A stretch of DNA of 64,000 nt, taken from NCBI RefSeq assembly GCF_002860285.1, contig NZ_PGVF01000015.1:1-64000 (forward strand). Reading direction: 5' to 3'. The position numbers and the translations under genes were made by a program. The notes beneath the pieces were generated by a model, which did no database searches, had not been told where the DNA came from, and saw only the letters and a program-made list of their open reading frames with translations. Shown piece by piece: positions 17,472 to 26,432 of this stretch; the stretch's first letter is position 1, and every line of letters begins with the position of its first letter. This stretch comes from Bacillus sp. M6-12. GTDB lineage: Bacteria; Bacillota; Bacilli; Bacillales; DSM-1321.

Positions 17472-18278
17472 TTAATTATACGCATACTCTTTAATTGAAT
17501 ACTCTTCCATTTGTTTGTATATTTGAGCAGCAATTAGCTCATAGCCCCGGTCATTTGGATGGAAGTAATCCTCAGTGAACAGCAAGTCTTCCTTGGAATT
17601 CTTAAATACATCACCTATTTGTATAAAATGCGTGTTTTCAAATTCCGCCAGTACCATCTCGCTGCTTGAATTCCAAGAACCCATGATCTCATCCAATTCA
17701 CTGAAAAATTTTGAGAATGGGTTGTATAAGCCTACAAGATAAATTTCGGTATTTGGATTATTGCTTCGAACTTTTGCAATTATTTCTTTTAGCCTTGTTT
17801 CATAATCTATTCTGGCATCGACAAACTGCTCCATTTGAAGGTTCATAATGTTTTCCCGGACAACCTTCATAACATCATTTCCCCCAATTGTTATGATTAC
17901 TGCATCACTGGCGGCAATTTCCTGCTTCAGCTCAGGATTATTAAGCCTCCTTAGGAGCTGATCTGTACGGTTTCCCTTTTTTCCATAATTACTTATTTGA
18001 GCTGTATGGAGGAATGTTTCTTCCTCCAGCAGTGATTTCAGGTAGGGCAAATAGCCTCCATTTTTATGACTGGATCCTACTCCTTCTGTAAGTGAATCCC
18101 CAATTGCAACCACCTTGAGCGGTGCAGGGAAAAAAGAGGCAGGAATAGCTTCTTTTGTCTGGAGTCCTATCTCACTTTTCTGCTGTTGTTTCGGTTCCTC
18201 CTTAACAACTTCAGCCTGCCTTGTACAAGACGCCAGTGTTGCGGTGCATATGATTAAAAGAACTATTTTCCTGAACAT
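17472..18278 (-). CDS. ypmR: SGNH/GDSL hydrolase lipoprotein YpmR
   Basis: A 268-residue lipoprotein. The signal peptide ends in the lipobox LASC, and the SGNH hydrolase domain carries VAIGDSLTEGVGSS (catalytic Ser), IGGNDV (block III) and DYFHPNDRGYE (Asp-x-x-His). Expected to be anchored outside the membrane and to hydrolyse an ester or thioester of unknown identity. The start is the ATG at 18278 after AGGTGA; a GTG three codons earlier is in frame. Second SGNH hydrolase in the window after that at 8982. Confidence 0.87.
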   Translation of the reverse strand: MFRKIVLLIICTATLASCTRQAEVVKEEPKQQQKSEIGLQTKEAIPASFFPAPLKVVAIGDSLTEGVGSSHKNGGYLPYLKSLLEEETFLHTAQISNYGKKGNRTDQLLRRLNNPELKQEIAASDAVIITIGGNDVMKVVRENIMNLQMEQFVDARIDYETRLKEIIAKVRSNNPNTEIYLVGLYNPFSKFFSELDEIMGSWNSSSEMVLAEFENTHFIQIGDVFKNSKEDLLFTEDYFHPNDRGYELIAAQIYKQMEEYSIKEYAYN

Positions 18279-18365
18279 TGCTCTCACCTGCCCATTACTA
18301 TTTATATTATATCACGAAGCAAAAATTCGAAACCCGGCTATAATTCAGAACCTGCTGAAAGATAA

Positions 18366-18460
18366 AGAGGCTCCATCCCGCTGTGCCACTAAAGAAGTTC
18401 AATGACCGGGCTGAAGGGTCAAATGGCTTCTTTAATGGCACCTATGCCGGATAGGCCTCT
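18366..18460 (-). repeat. Long imperfect hairpin across the ypmQ stop codon
   Basis: Nested arms pair almost continuously: AGAGGC (18366-18371) with GCCTCT (18455-18460), ATCCCGC (18375-18381) with GCCGGAT (18446-18452), a 15-base arm 18383-18397 with 18427-18441 (one mismatch), and TGACC (18403-18407) with GGTCA (18417-18421). The ypmQ stop codon is part of the outer arm. The minus-strand tail TTTATCTTTC is only weakly U-rich. Confidence 0.75.
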
Positions 18461-19049
18461 AGTTTTTCTGTAAAATTTTTATATGTTTTACAATCTCATC
18501 AAACGGGATTTTATCCAAACCTGTATAGTAATTAATGATTTTTCCTTCTTTATCCATCAGGTAGAAATCGGTGCCATGTATTACCTGATCCTGTCCTTCA
18601 GGTTTTGCCACAATTGTTTTAAAACTTTTTTTTGCAAACTCTTCAATTTCCTCCTGCTCGTAACCAGTCAGGAAATGCCAGCTGGAAAAATCAGCTGCAA
18701 AATTAGAACCAAACTCTTTTAAAACTTTAGGATTGTCAACTGCGGGATCTATTGAGAAGGACACAAATTCTACATCCTTGATACCTTTATCCTTCAGTTT
18801 TTTTTGCAGCTTCGCCATATTGGCAGTCATCGGAAGGCAAACATCTTCACAGTTTGTAAAGATAAAATCTGCGACCCAGACTTTTCCTTTTAAATCCTTT
18901 TTAGAAAAAGAGGCGCCATCCTGGTCAGTAAAAGAGAAATCTTCTACCGGCCAATTTTTTGCATTTGGCACTTCTGCCTTCCCGCATCCGGAAATCATTA
19001 ATAAGACACTAACAGCTATTGCCATAGCTGCAATTTTTACTTTTTTCAT
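18459..19049 (-). CDS. ypmQ: SCO1/SenC family lipoprotein YpmQ
   Basis: A 196-residue lipoprotein with lipobox ISGC and a thioredoxin-fold SCO domain. The copper-binding CxxxC is in FTNCEDVCLPM and the conserved distal histidine in VIHGTDFYLMD. SCO proteins deliver copper to the CuA centre of cytochrome c oxidase or act as thiol reductases outside the membrane. B. subtilis has two such proteins, YpmQ being the one implicated in cytochrome oxidase assembly. The ypmQ-R-S order is kept, with a large hairpin between Q and R. Confidence 0.9.
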   Translation of the reverse strand: MKKVKIAAMAIAVSVLLMISGCGKAEVPNAKNWPVEDFSFTDQDGASFSKKDLKGKVWVADFIFTNCEDVCLPMTANMAKLQKKLKDKGIKDVEFVSFSIDPAVDNPKVLKEFGSNFAADFSSWHFLTGYEQEEIEEFAKKSFKTIVAKPEGQDQVIHGTDFYLMDKEGKIINYYTGLDKIPFDEIVKHIKILQKN

Positions 19050-19287
19050 AGTTTCACCCTTGTCACTAATTCATATCAGTCTATTTTAACAAATGGTACA
19101 ACATGTGAAAAGGAAGAATTATTATATAATTTATGGAACTTAAACAAAGAATCATGTCCTGTCTCGGTTTGCATAGATTCGTTAAATGTACAATTTGTAG
19201 AATATTGCAGGCAATCAACTGTTCTCAAATTTTCTATGTTATGATTAGCATGCATTTTTGAAAAATTATGGGCAGGTGATTTACATA

Positions 19288-19818
19288 ATGAAAAGAATTT
19301 ATGCAAAATCGGCAGCTTTGCTGTTAGTTTCAGCCCTTTTCCTGGGTGGCTGCGGATCAGCTCAAGAAGAAAGCAATGCTGCCAAAAAACCCGCTTCGAA
19401 TCATGAAGCATCCGGATTCCATGGTGAGCACACAACAAATGGAGACGTTCGGGAAGAAACAGCTTCTGCAAAGCAGCTGCCGGGCTTTTTACAAGGCAAG
19501 GACAAGGCAATGGCAGTCATTTATGCAGCTGCTGGCCAGAACAAAGAGCTGCTGGAAAATATCCCATGCTATTGCGGCTGCAGTGAATCCGCCGGACACC
19601 GGGATAACTATGATTGCTTTATTCATGAAAATAAAGAATCGGGTGCCGTTGTATGGGACGATCATGGAACCCGCTGCGGAGTCTGCCTCGAAACGGCTTC
19701 TGAATCCATCACACTTTACAAATCCGGAAAAAGCATAAAAGAAATCCGCGATTTAATTGATGATAAATATAAAGAGGGATATGCAGCTCCTACCCCAACG
19801 CAAATGCCAAAAGGGTGA
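19288..19818 (+). CDS. PCYCGC-motif lipoprotein
   Basis: A 176-residue lipoprotein. The signal peptide ends in the lipobox FLGGC; after a polar linker comes the family motif NIPCYCGC at about residue 92, with NYDCFIHE and RCGVCLE further cysteines. This is the PCYCGC family of Bacillus surface proteins, whose function is unknown; the cysteine/histidine set suggests a metal or haem site (inference). The ATG at 19288 follows AGGTGA and is preferred to an in-frame TTG ten codons upstream. Divergent from ypmQ, the copper-related SCO gene. Confidence 0.83.
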   Translation: MKRIYAKSAALLLVSALFLGGCGSAQEESNAAKKPASNHEASGFHGEHTTNGDVREETASAKQLPGFLQGKDKAMAVIYAAAGQNKELLENIPCYCGCSESAGHRDNYDCFIHENKESGAVVWDDHGTRCGVCLETASESITLYKSGKSIKEIRDLIDDKYKEGYAAPTPTQMPKG

Positions 19819-19830
19819 CAATAAACCAGA

Positions 19831-19882
19831 AAACCAAGCAGTCCCCAGCCTTTAGATAAGGGCGGGGTTGCTTGGTTTTAAC
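19831..19882 (+). terminator. Terminator of the PCYCGC lipoprotein gene
   Basis: AACCAAGCA (19832-19840) pairs with TGCTTGGTT (19869-19877), with an inner GC-rich stem and T-rich tail on the plus strand. Confidence 0.8.
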
Positions 19883-19979
19883 TTTTATAAGGTCAAAATC
19901 CTCATTTCTGTTAATCCTGTAAAGGACGAAATATCCCAAATTGTTATGAAAAGAAAAGCTAAGTCTGCCATGACAGAAT

Positions 19980-20822
19980 TTATTTAGTATAATACATGAA
20001 GCCTACTGCACCAGGGCCTGCATGAGTGCTGACCACAGGTGTTGTATATACAACGTCGACTTTTTGGAATCCGCTGTTTTCCATTATCGCTTCTTTTAAC
20101 TTATCCGCAAGCTCAGGACCGTTTGCATGAGCAATTCCCACGCCAAGAATCTCCTTGCCCTTTGTATCGTCCATAAATTCTTTGACCAATTGTTTAACAA
20201 CCTGGGACTGGCTTCTCGCTTTTGACGATTGATTAAGAACACCATCTTCGAGCCGGGCAATTGGTTTAATGTTCAGCAATGATCCAATAAACCCAGCCGC
20301 TTTTCCGATTCTTCCGCCCTTTATTAGATTTTCAAGCGTATCGATCACAATATAGAGCGAGGAATTTCTTCGGATTTCCACGAGCTTTTCTACTATTTCA
20401 GCGGAGGATTTCCCGCTCGCAGCCATTTTCGCAGCTTCAATTACTTGAAAAGAAAGCGCCCTAGAAATAAACTTTGAATCGAAAACAGTAACTTTTGCAT
20501 CTGTCATAGATGCAGCGCTTTCCGCTGAACGGACCGTTCCGCTCATTCCGCCTGTCATATGTATCGAAATAATTTCGCTTCCATCCTTGGCAAGCTCTTC
20601 ATAGACCTCTACAAATTTGCCTGCAGGAGGCTGAGAGCTTTTTGGCAATTCGTTTGCATTCTTCATCCGGCCTAAAAAATTTTCAGGGGAAATTTCAACT
20701 TTATCTAAAAAGGTTTCGCCATCAATAGTAATGGACAGGGGAACCATAGTTATTCCATACTTACCTAATTCTTCTTCCGACATATCAACTGTTGAATCCG
20801 TAACAATTTTAACCTTAGCCAC
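19980..20822 (-). CDS. DegV family fatty-acid binding protein
   Basis: A 280-residue DegV protein. The N-terminus KIVTDSTVDMSEEEL, the fatty-acid pocket phrase TSQPPAGKF (here SSQPPAGKFVEVY), SIHMTGGMSGTVRSA and the terminal HAGPGAVGFMYY are diagnostic. In S. aureus FakB proteins of this family present fatty acids to the kinase FakA for phosphorylation; that role is likely but not proven here. A paralogue lies at 38361-39212. No partner kinase gene is in the window. Confidence 0.9.
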   Translation of the reverse strand: MAKVKIVTDSTVDMSEEELGKYGITMVPLSITIDGETFLDKVEISPENFLGRMKNANELPKSSQPPAGKFVEVYEELAKDGSEIISIHMTGGMSGTVRSAESAASMTDAKVTVFDSKFISRALSFQVIEAAKMAASGKSSAEIVEKLVEIRRNSSLYIVIDTLENLIKGGRIGKAAGFIGSLLNIKPIARLEDGVLNQSSKARSQSQVVKQLVKEFMDDTKGKEILGVGIAHANGPELADKLKEAIMENSGFQKVDVVYTTPVVSTHAGPGAVGFMYYTK

Positions 20823-20942
20823 TTTTCCACACCCCTAATTCTGCACTTGTATAATATTATACCTTTTCATATAAGTGATTCAAACTAATAAATGAGGCTA
20901 TTCGGTTAATTATCATATAAAAAAATATTATCCCAGAAATAG

Positions 20943-20967
20943 AAAAAGCACCCAAAATTAGGGTGCA
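20943..20967 (-). terminator. Terminator of ypmP
   Basis: GCACCC/GGGTGC stem (20948-20953, 20961-20966) followed by TTTTT on the minus strand. Confidence 0.8.
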
Positions 20968-20971
20968 GGTG

Positions 20972-21223
20972 TTAGGCATTATTCTTTAATTCTTCATGTT
21001 GAAAAAGCTGCTCATAAACGGGCCATTTCAGGACTTGCCTTAAGTGGTCTTTAAACGAGTATACGATTTTAGCATCTGTCGCTTTGTAAACGGTTCTCAT
21101 TAACATTTCCAATCGAGCTGAAATCATAAAATGATAAGTGTTATCTTCCTCCAATACTGGAATGTGGATAATTTTAACCTTCTGTCCAACAGCATTTTTG
21201 AACTCCAGGCTTTTGAATAACAA
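20972..21223 (-). CDS. ypmP: YpmP family protein (DUF2535)
   Basis: An 83-residue soluble protein opening MLFKSLEFKNAVGQKVKIIHIP, which together with its length matches B. subtilis YpmP (DUF2535). No catalytic motif is visible. It is flanked by its own terminator and lies between tatC and degV, whereas in B. subtilis it precedes ypmQ. Function unknown. Confidence 0.7.
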   Translation of the reverse strand: MLFKSLEFKNAVGQKVKIIHIPVLEEDNTYHFMISARLEMLMRTVYKATDAKIVYSFKDHLRQVLKWPVYEQLFQHEELKNNA

Positions 21224-21303
21224 AATATCAATCCTCTTTTTTCACCGTTTGAATATATTATACACGAAATGTGTGTCTTAAATTGTCAAAAAGCGCTTAA
21301 TTC

Positions 21304-21343
21304 TAAAAAAAAATAATCCCGCTGCCAGAACGGAGCGGGATTT
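21304..21343 (-). terminator. Terminator of tatC
   Basis: AATCCCGCT (21315-21323) pairs with AGCGGGATT (21334-21342); minus-strand T-run follows. Confidence 0.85.
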
Positions 21344-21379
21344 CATAAGAGCAAAATCTATTCCATTTTAAACCGGTTC

Positions 21380-22129
21380 TCAAGAATCGGCTTCGCCGTC
21401 TTCCAATTCTTCTTGTCGTGCGTCGCGCTTCATTTTCCGCTTATAGACGACTTTTGAAAGTGTAATACTGATTTCGTAAAGAAGAAGCAGCGGAATCGTT
21501 ACCAGGATGTCTGACATAATATCCGGCGGTGAAATAACTACAGAAATGACTACAAGAATGAAGTAGGCATATTTTCGGACCCTTTGCAGGACATATGGAT
21601 TAATAATGCCAATGGATGTCAGGAACATAACGATGACTGGCAGCTCAAATAAAATGGCAAACGGCAGGGTCATGTGCAGAACAAAACGAAAATATTTATC
21701 CGCCGTAAAGTTCGTGACCAGCATGTCACCGCCAAGCTCGACCAGAAAGTTCAAGACTGTCGGAAAGATAACGAAGTACCCAAAGGCTAGTCCGACAATA
21801 AAGAGAATAAATAGAGCAGGAATATACGATAATGTCATTTTTACTTCAAACGGCTTTAAAGCAGGTTTTACAAATAGCCAAAGCTGGGTGGCGAAGATCG
21901 GTATTGTTGCAGCTACTGCTATTACAGAGGCAAGCATGAAATAAACCCAGATAATATCGCTCGGCCCCAGAACAATTAATTTCACATCTAAATCCTTCAC
22001 AAACCATTTATAAATATCTTCAACATATATGAATCCCAGGATAAAGAAAGCTATGAAGGATACAGCTGTTATGATAAGCCGTTTTCTAAGTTCGTCCAAA
22101 TGATCTATTACATTGATGTTTTCTTCCAT
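21380..22129 (-). CDS. tatC: Twin-arginine translocase subunit TatC
   Basis: A 249-residue membrane protein with six predicted helices. The N-terminal HLDELRKRLI and the family signature in FELPVIVMFLTSIGII and RKYAYFILVVISVVISPPD mark TatC, which receives twin-arginine signal peptides and forms the translocase with the TatA-type protein encoded just upstream. The start is best placed at the ATG at 22129 (AGAAGG upstream). A hairpin between tatA and tatC may set their ratio. Confidence 0.95.
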   Translation of the reverse strand: MEENINVIDHLDELRKRLIITAVSFIAFFILGFIYVEDIYKWFVKDLDVKLIVLGPSDIIWVYFMLASVIAVAATIPIFATQLWLFVKPALKPFEVKMTLSYIPALFILFIVGLAFGYFVIFPTVLNFLVELGGDMLVTNFTADKYFRFVLHMTLPFAILFELPVIVMFLTSIGIINPYVLQRVRKYAYFILVVISVVISPPDIMSDILVTIPLLLLYEISITLSKVVYKRKMKRDARQEELEDGEADS

Positions 22130-22228
22130 TTTTTTCACGCCTTCTTAGAGAATTGCCAAAAACCGGATATCCCGCAGGAAAACTGCCGAATAAAACTGCC
22201 GGGTCCGTGTTTTGTAAAAAATAACCGA

Positions 22229-22261
22229 TTAAAAAGGTGTAAGACTGTTCATCTCACACCC
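22229..22261 (-). terminator. Hairpin with T-run between tatA and tatC
   Basis: GGTGTAAGA (22236-22244) pairs with TCTCACACC (22252-22260), with TTTTTAAT on the minus strand. As tatC follows downstream it may be a partial terminator giving more TatA than TatC. Confidence 0.65.
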
Positions 22262-22282
22262 GAAAAAAATCAAAATGATATG

Positions 22283-22477
22283 TTATTTTACCGCTTTTTT
22301 CTTTTCTTCTTCAAAATCTTCCATTACGTCGCTTGTCAGCTCGCGAGTGGAATTTTTAAATTCACGCAAGGTTTGGCCAAATGCGCGTCCAATCTCTGGA
22401 AGCTTTTTAGGTCCAAAAATAATAAGAGCAAGTACAAGGATCAGAATCAAGCCTGGTATGCCGATATTTGAAAGCAT
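22283..22477 (-). CDS. tatA: Twin-arginine translocase subunit TatA
   Basis: A 64-residue protein with one transmembrane helix, the hinge [15 protein letters not shown] and an acidic/basic amphipathic tail ending EEEKKKAVK. This is the TatA/TatE type that polymerises into the protein-conducting pore; like other Gram-positive two-component systems it probably also does the TatB job. The ATG at 22477 is chosen from GGGGA upstream; the open frame extends further but without support. Paired with tatC. Confidence 0.93.
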   Translation of the reverse strand: MLSNIGIPGLILILVLALIIFGPKKLPEIGRAFGQTLREFKNSTRELTSDVMEDFEEEKKKAVK

Positions 22478-22681
22478 GCAAACATCCCCTTTTGTTTTGT
22501 GTGGCTGCTGCCACTTACTACTACCATTATAGTATTTTTTGATGGGCATTTGTACTTTGAGATAGATATTTCATAGTAAATTCACATATCGAAATGTTTC
22601 ATTTTCAAACCCATTCATATTCTATTCTATTTTGTCGATTCGTGCAAGGGTGATATTAGATAAGTTTTCGTCCTGCATTCA

Positions 22682-23950
22682 TTAAATTAATAGGTGGAAC
22701 AAATTGCTTTCCTTGTTCACTTCCATAAAAGGGAAGCCCTTAAGTGCCATCCGGTCGACCAATCCCTGATAATCCTCCCTTTTCTTGAGCTCGATACCTA
22801 CAAGGGCGGGTCCGCTGTCTTTATTGTTTTTCTTCGTATATTCAAATCTGGTGATATCATCGGTCGGCCCAAGGACTTCATCGAGGAATTCCCTTAATGC
22901 ACCGGCCCGCTGCGGGAAATTTACTATGAAATAATAGAGCAGCCCTTCATATTGCAATGAACGTTCCTTTATTTCCTGCATTCTGCCGATATCATTATTT
23001 CCTCCTGAAATAACGCACACTACTGTTTTCCCCTTAATTTCTTCCCGGTACAGGTCCAGGGCAGCGATTGGGAGTGCGCCAGCCGGCTCAGCAACAATTG
23101 CATGTTCGTTATAAAGCTCCAAAATAGTTGTACAGACTTTTCCCTCAGGCACTAAAAGAATATCATCCACCAGCTCCCGGCATATCTCAAACGTCTTTTG
23201 TCCTGCGCATTTCACGGCAGCTCCATCAACAAAAGTCTCAATGGATTCCAATACAGAAATGCCGCCTTGTGAGATAGCTGTCTTCATAGATGCTGCCCCT
23301 GAAGGCTCCACACCGATACATCGTGTATCAGGAGAAATGGTTTTTAAATAGGTGGATAACCCGGCCATTAAGCCGCCCCCGCCGATGCCCGCAAACACAA
23401 AATCGATTTGTTCATCGATATCGTTCAGGATTTCAACTGCTACTGTGCCCTGACCGGCCATTACTTTTTCATCATCAAACGGGTGGATGAATACCATGTT
23501 CTCTTTTTCGGCGCATTCTACAGCTTTTGAAAACGAGTCATCAAAGGTATCCCCCACCAGCTCAATCTCCACAGCTCCTTTTCCAAACAGCTCTACCTGG
23601 TTTACTTTTTGCCTTGGCGTAGTCGCAGGCATAAAAATCTTGCCGCGTATCCCCAGCTGCCTGCATGCATAAGCTACACCTTGGGCATGATTTCCGGCAC
23701 TTGCACAAATGACTCCATTCCCGGTTTGATCTTCGGGCAATGACTTTATTTTATGGTAAGCACCTCTTAATTTAAATGAGCGAACATGCTGTAAATCCTC
23801 GCGTTTCACATAAACACTGCATCCATATTTCTCAGAAAGCACTTTATTCTTCTGAAGAGGAGTATGTGAAACTATATCCTTCAGCTGATTATAAGCAATC
23901 AGAATGTCTTCAATCGTAAGCCACTTTTTTACAGAAACGGTTTGAGTCAT
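22682..23950 (-). CDS. ilvA: Threonine ammonia-lyase (biosynthetic), IlvA
   Basis: A 422-residue PLP enzyme that converts threonine to 2-oxobutanoate, the first step to isoleucine. PLP-lysine is Lys60 in SFKLRGAYHK, the glycine loop is GGGGLMAG and SGGNNDIG follows. The C-terminal 90 residues (from LLYYFIVNFPQRAGALREF) form the single ACT-like regulatory domain of the shorter type, so isoleucine feedback is expected. Length equals B. subtilis IlvA. No T-box leader is seen upstream. Confidence 0.95.
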   Translation of the reverse strand: MTQTVSVKKWLTIEDILIAYNQLKDIVSHTPLQKNKVLSEKYGCSVYVKREDLQHVRSFKLRGAYHKIKSLPEDQTGNGVICASAGNHAQGVAYACRQLGIRGKIFMPATTPRQKVNQVELFGKGAVEIELVGDTFDDSFSKAVECAEKENMVFIHPFDDEKVMAGQGTVAVEILNDIDEQIDFVFAGIGGGGLMAGLSTYLKTISPDTRCIGVEPSGAASMKTAISQGGISVLESIETFVDGAAVKCAGQKTFEICRELVDDILLVPEGKVCTTILELYNEHAIVAEPAGALPIAALDLYREEIKGKTVVCVISGGNNDIGRMQEIKERSLQYEGLLYYFIVNFPQRAGALREFLDEVLGPTDDITRFEYTKKNNKDSGPALVGIELKKREDYQGLVDRMALKGFPFMEVNKESNLFHLLI

Positions 23951-24186
23951 AACCTTCTCCTCTATCCTGTGATTTTTTTCCCGATTAAATATGGGCTTTA
24001 TTAATTTGTAAATTATATCACTTTATAAGTACAAATCAACTGATTTTTCAAAAAATTCACACGGAATAAGGCAGATTTATGGAATAGTCTAAAATTTATT
24101 AATATAATATTAAAAAGGAAGCGTTTTCATTTGTTTTGAGGTTGCTTCAGGGATTTTAGGGGTTCATTTTATGCGGGGGTGTTGGA

Positions 24187-24429
24187 ATGGAGTTTTTATT
24201 ATGTTCAACTGATTGTGCCTTGCCTGTGGAAATAACAGTGGATGATGACAATGGACGGTATATGATCCGAAAGAGCGATACTAGCGGGGAATACTTCAAT
24301 AGCCCGGGTGAGTTAATTACTTGGGTAAAACAAAATTTCTTTGTTGAGCAGTTCTGTACTCCTTTAGAATTTTACGATATGATCAAGACCCTCACAGAAT
24401 ATGAAATGAATAACCTCCACAATAAATGA
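24187..24429 (+). CDS. Small conserved hypothetical protein
   Basis: An 80-residue acidic soluble protein beginning MEFLLCSTDCALPVEITVDD, with two cysteines near the start and a C-terminal helix ending NNLHNK. GGGGGTGTTGGA precedes the ATG and a good terminator follows, so it is a real transcription unit divergent from ilvA. I do not recognise the family. Confidence 0.65.
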   Translation: MEFLLCSTDCALPVEITVDDDNGRYMIRKSDTSGEYFNSPGELITWVKQNFFVEQFCTPLEFYDMIKTLTEYEMNNLHNK

Positions 24430-24444
24430 TCAATTTTTTCATAT

Positions 24445-24494
24445 AAGAATCCTGACCGCCTCTGTATTCAATCCCGGCCAGGATTCTTTTTTTC
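24445..24494 (+). terminator. Terminator of the small gene at 24187
   Basis: AGAATCCTG (24446-24454) pairs with CAGGATTCT (24479-24487) and runs into seven T on the plus strand. Confidence 0.85.
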
Positions 24495-24682
24495 GGATAA
24501 GAGGCAGAGCTACGCCGATTGTCCAGGAAAAAATTGAATAGCAAGTTGTAGGATAAAGCTTCGATCACACCGCTTTATTGGGTTAGGCTGTGATAATTAT
24601 TTATGCTTATTTCCATGCATTTGCTGGGATGAAGGAAAAGACTTTATCTGCCTGTACCCTTGAATCATCAGACTAGATGCTA

Positions 24683-25168
24683 TCATTTTTTCTCGTAGAC
24701 AAGAAAGTCATGCTCATAGATGTTTTTTTCATCAACTGTACCTTTTCTTGAGGAAATCAGCTCCCACTCGCGTTCATTCACAGGAGGAAAGAAGGTATCT
24801 CCTTCAAACTCTTCCTTTATCTCCGTAATATAAAGTCTGTTTGTAACAGGAAGGACTGCCTTAAATATTTCCGCTCCGCCGATTACAAATACCTCGCCTT
24901 CATGTCTATCCGCATATTCCTTTATTTCATTAGCAGAATGGAGTACAGCGCAGCCATCCGCTTCAAAGTTTTTATTGCGGGTAACAATAACGTTTTCCCT
25001 GCCTGGAAGTATTCTGCCTATCGATTCGAAAGTCTTTCTTCCCATTACTATCGGATGGCCCATTGTTACTTCCTTAAAGTATTTTAAATCTGCAGGAAGA
25101 TGCCATGGCAGCTGGTTTTCCTTTCCGATCAGCCGGTTCTTATCCATTGCAAGCAAAAGTGAAATCAT
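24683..25168 (-). CDS. dfrA: Dihydrofolate reductase
   Basis: A 161-residue DHFR that regenerates tetrahydrofolate for thymidylate synthase. Seen are SLLLAMDKNRLIGKENQLPWHLPADLKYFKE (residues 3-33, with Trp and the catalytic Asp27), PIVMGRKTFESIGR and VIGGAEIFK. The ATG at 25168 has GGAGA eight bases upstream. It lies about 100 bases after thyA, the normal Bacillus thy-dfr pair. Confidence 0.95.
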   Translation of the reverse strand: MISLLLAMDKNRLIGKENQLPWHLPADLKYFKEVTMGHPIVMGRKTFESIGRILPGRENVIVTRNKNFEADGCAVLHSANEIKEYADRHEGEVFVIGGAEIFKAVLPVTNRLYITEIKEEFEGDTFFPPVNEREWELISSRKGTVDEKNIYEHDFLVYEKK

Positions 25169-25275
25169 CAATTTGGTCTCCTTAAACTTTAGTTGAATAA
25201 AAGGAATTTAATGGAAGATTGCTTTAATTAACCATTATTTCTGTCCCCAATTATCCTGTCTTCGTGCAGGGTTAT

Positions 25276-26235
25276 TTATACAGCAACCGGAGCCTTAATC
25301 GGCGGATGCGGATCATACCCCTCAATAGAAATATCTTCCATTTCAAAATCAAAAACTGAACGTTTCTCCGGATTCAATTTTAATTCAGGTAGGCTCTTTG
25401 GATCCCGGTCCAGCTGCATTTTTATCTGTTCCAGATGATTTACATAAATATGGGCATCACCTAGTGTATGGATAAATTCCCCAACCTCCAAGCCGCATTC
25501 ATGGGCAATCATGTGCGTCAAGAGTGCATAGCTTGCAATATTAAATGGAATTCCAAGGAAAATATCCCCGCTTCTTTGATATAGCTGGCATGACAGTTTC
25601 CCTTCCGATACATAAAACTGGAAAAGACTGTGACAAGGAGGCAGAGCCATATTCGATGGTACATCTTCAGGATTCCAAGCAGAAACAATTAATCTTCTGG
25701 AAGACGGATTATGCTTAATAGTTTCAATAATATCTTTTAGCTGGTCAATTGTCTCCCCTGTGGAAGCTGTCCAAGCTCTCCATTGCTTCCCATAAACATT
25801 CCCCAGTTCTCCAAATTTCACAGCAAAGTCCTCATCGGTTAAGATGCTTTGTTTAAACATATCCATCTGTTGTTCATATTGCCTGTTAAACACTTCGTCA
25901 GTTTGTGAACGCAAGCCAAAATCAGTCATATCGGGGCCGTTATATTCCGGGCTTTCAACCCACTTTTTGAATGCCCACTCGTTCCAGATATTGTTATTGT
26001 GCTGCAGCAAATATTTAATGTTGGTATCCCCTTTAATGAACCATAATAATTCACTTGCAATCAGACGAAAAGGGATCTTTTTGGTAGTTAATAGCGGGAA
26101 TCCTTCATTTAAATTAAAACGCATTTGGTAGCCAAACAGCGAAATCGTCCCTGTACCTGTACGGTCCTCTTTTCTCACTCCATGTTCCATAACATATTTA
26201 CACAATTCCAGATATGTATTTTCATTTTTACTCAA
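25276..26235 (-). CDS. thyA: Thymidylate synthase
   Basis: A 319-residue folate-dependent enzyme making dTMP from dUMP. Catalytic cysteine is in [12 protein letters not shown]; the dUMP-binding [20 protein letters not shown] run is spread over about residues 215-235. It is the long type with an insertion after residue 80, as in Lactobacillus and Staphylococcus ThyA, not the 264-residue ThyB type. The start is TTG at 26235, ten bases after GGAGGAG. Forms a pair with dfrA. Confidence 0.95.
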   Translation of the reverse strand: MSKNENTYLELCKYVMEHGVRKEDRTGTGTISLFGYQMRFNLNEGFPLLTTKKIPFRLIASELLWFIKGDTNIKYLLQHNNNIWNEWAFKKWVESPEYNGPDMTDFGLRSQTDEVFNRQYEQQMDMFKQSILTDEDFAVKFGELGNVYGKQWRAWTASTGETIDQLKDIIETIKHNPSSRRLIVSAWNPEDVPSNMALPPCHSLFQFYVSEGKLSCQLYQRSGDIFLGIPFNIASYALLTHMIAHECGLEVGEFIHTLGDAHIYVNHLEQIKMQLDRDPKSLPELKLNPEKRSVFDFEMEDISIEGYDPHPPIKAPVAV

Positions 26236-26432
26236 AGTATTTATTCTCCTCCCATTATAAAGCTGTTACCAGTTTTGATATAGCAACCAGGCCTTGTACA
26301 GGTTTTAAATTAATTAAACAACTTATAGGAAGCACACAACTAAAAAAACAGGAATGCTGCTGCAGTTTTTTCACAAGTGGTTCTATAATATTTGCAGCAG
26401 CCTACCTTCTATCATCCAATTATCGCAGATTG

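Noticed and set aside
19076..19510. Minus-strand 144-codon frame before ypmQ
   Set aside because: Runs antisense through the signal peptide and linker of the PCYCGC lipoprotein; composition is unlike a protein.
22100..22471. Plus-strand 123-codon frame over tatA
   Set aside because: Antisense shadow of tatA and the tatA-tatC gap.
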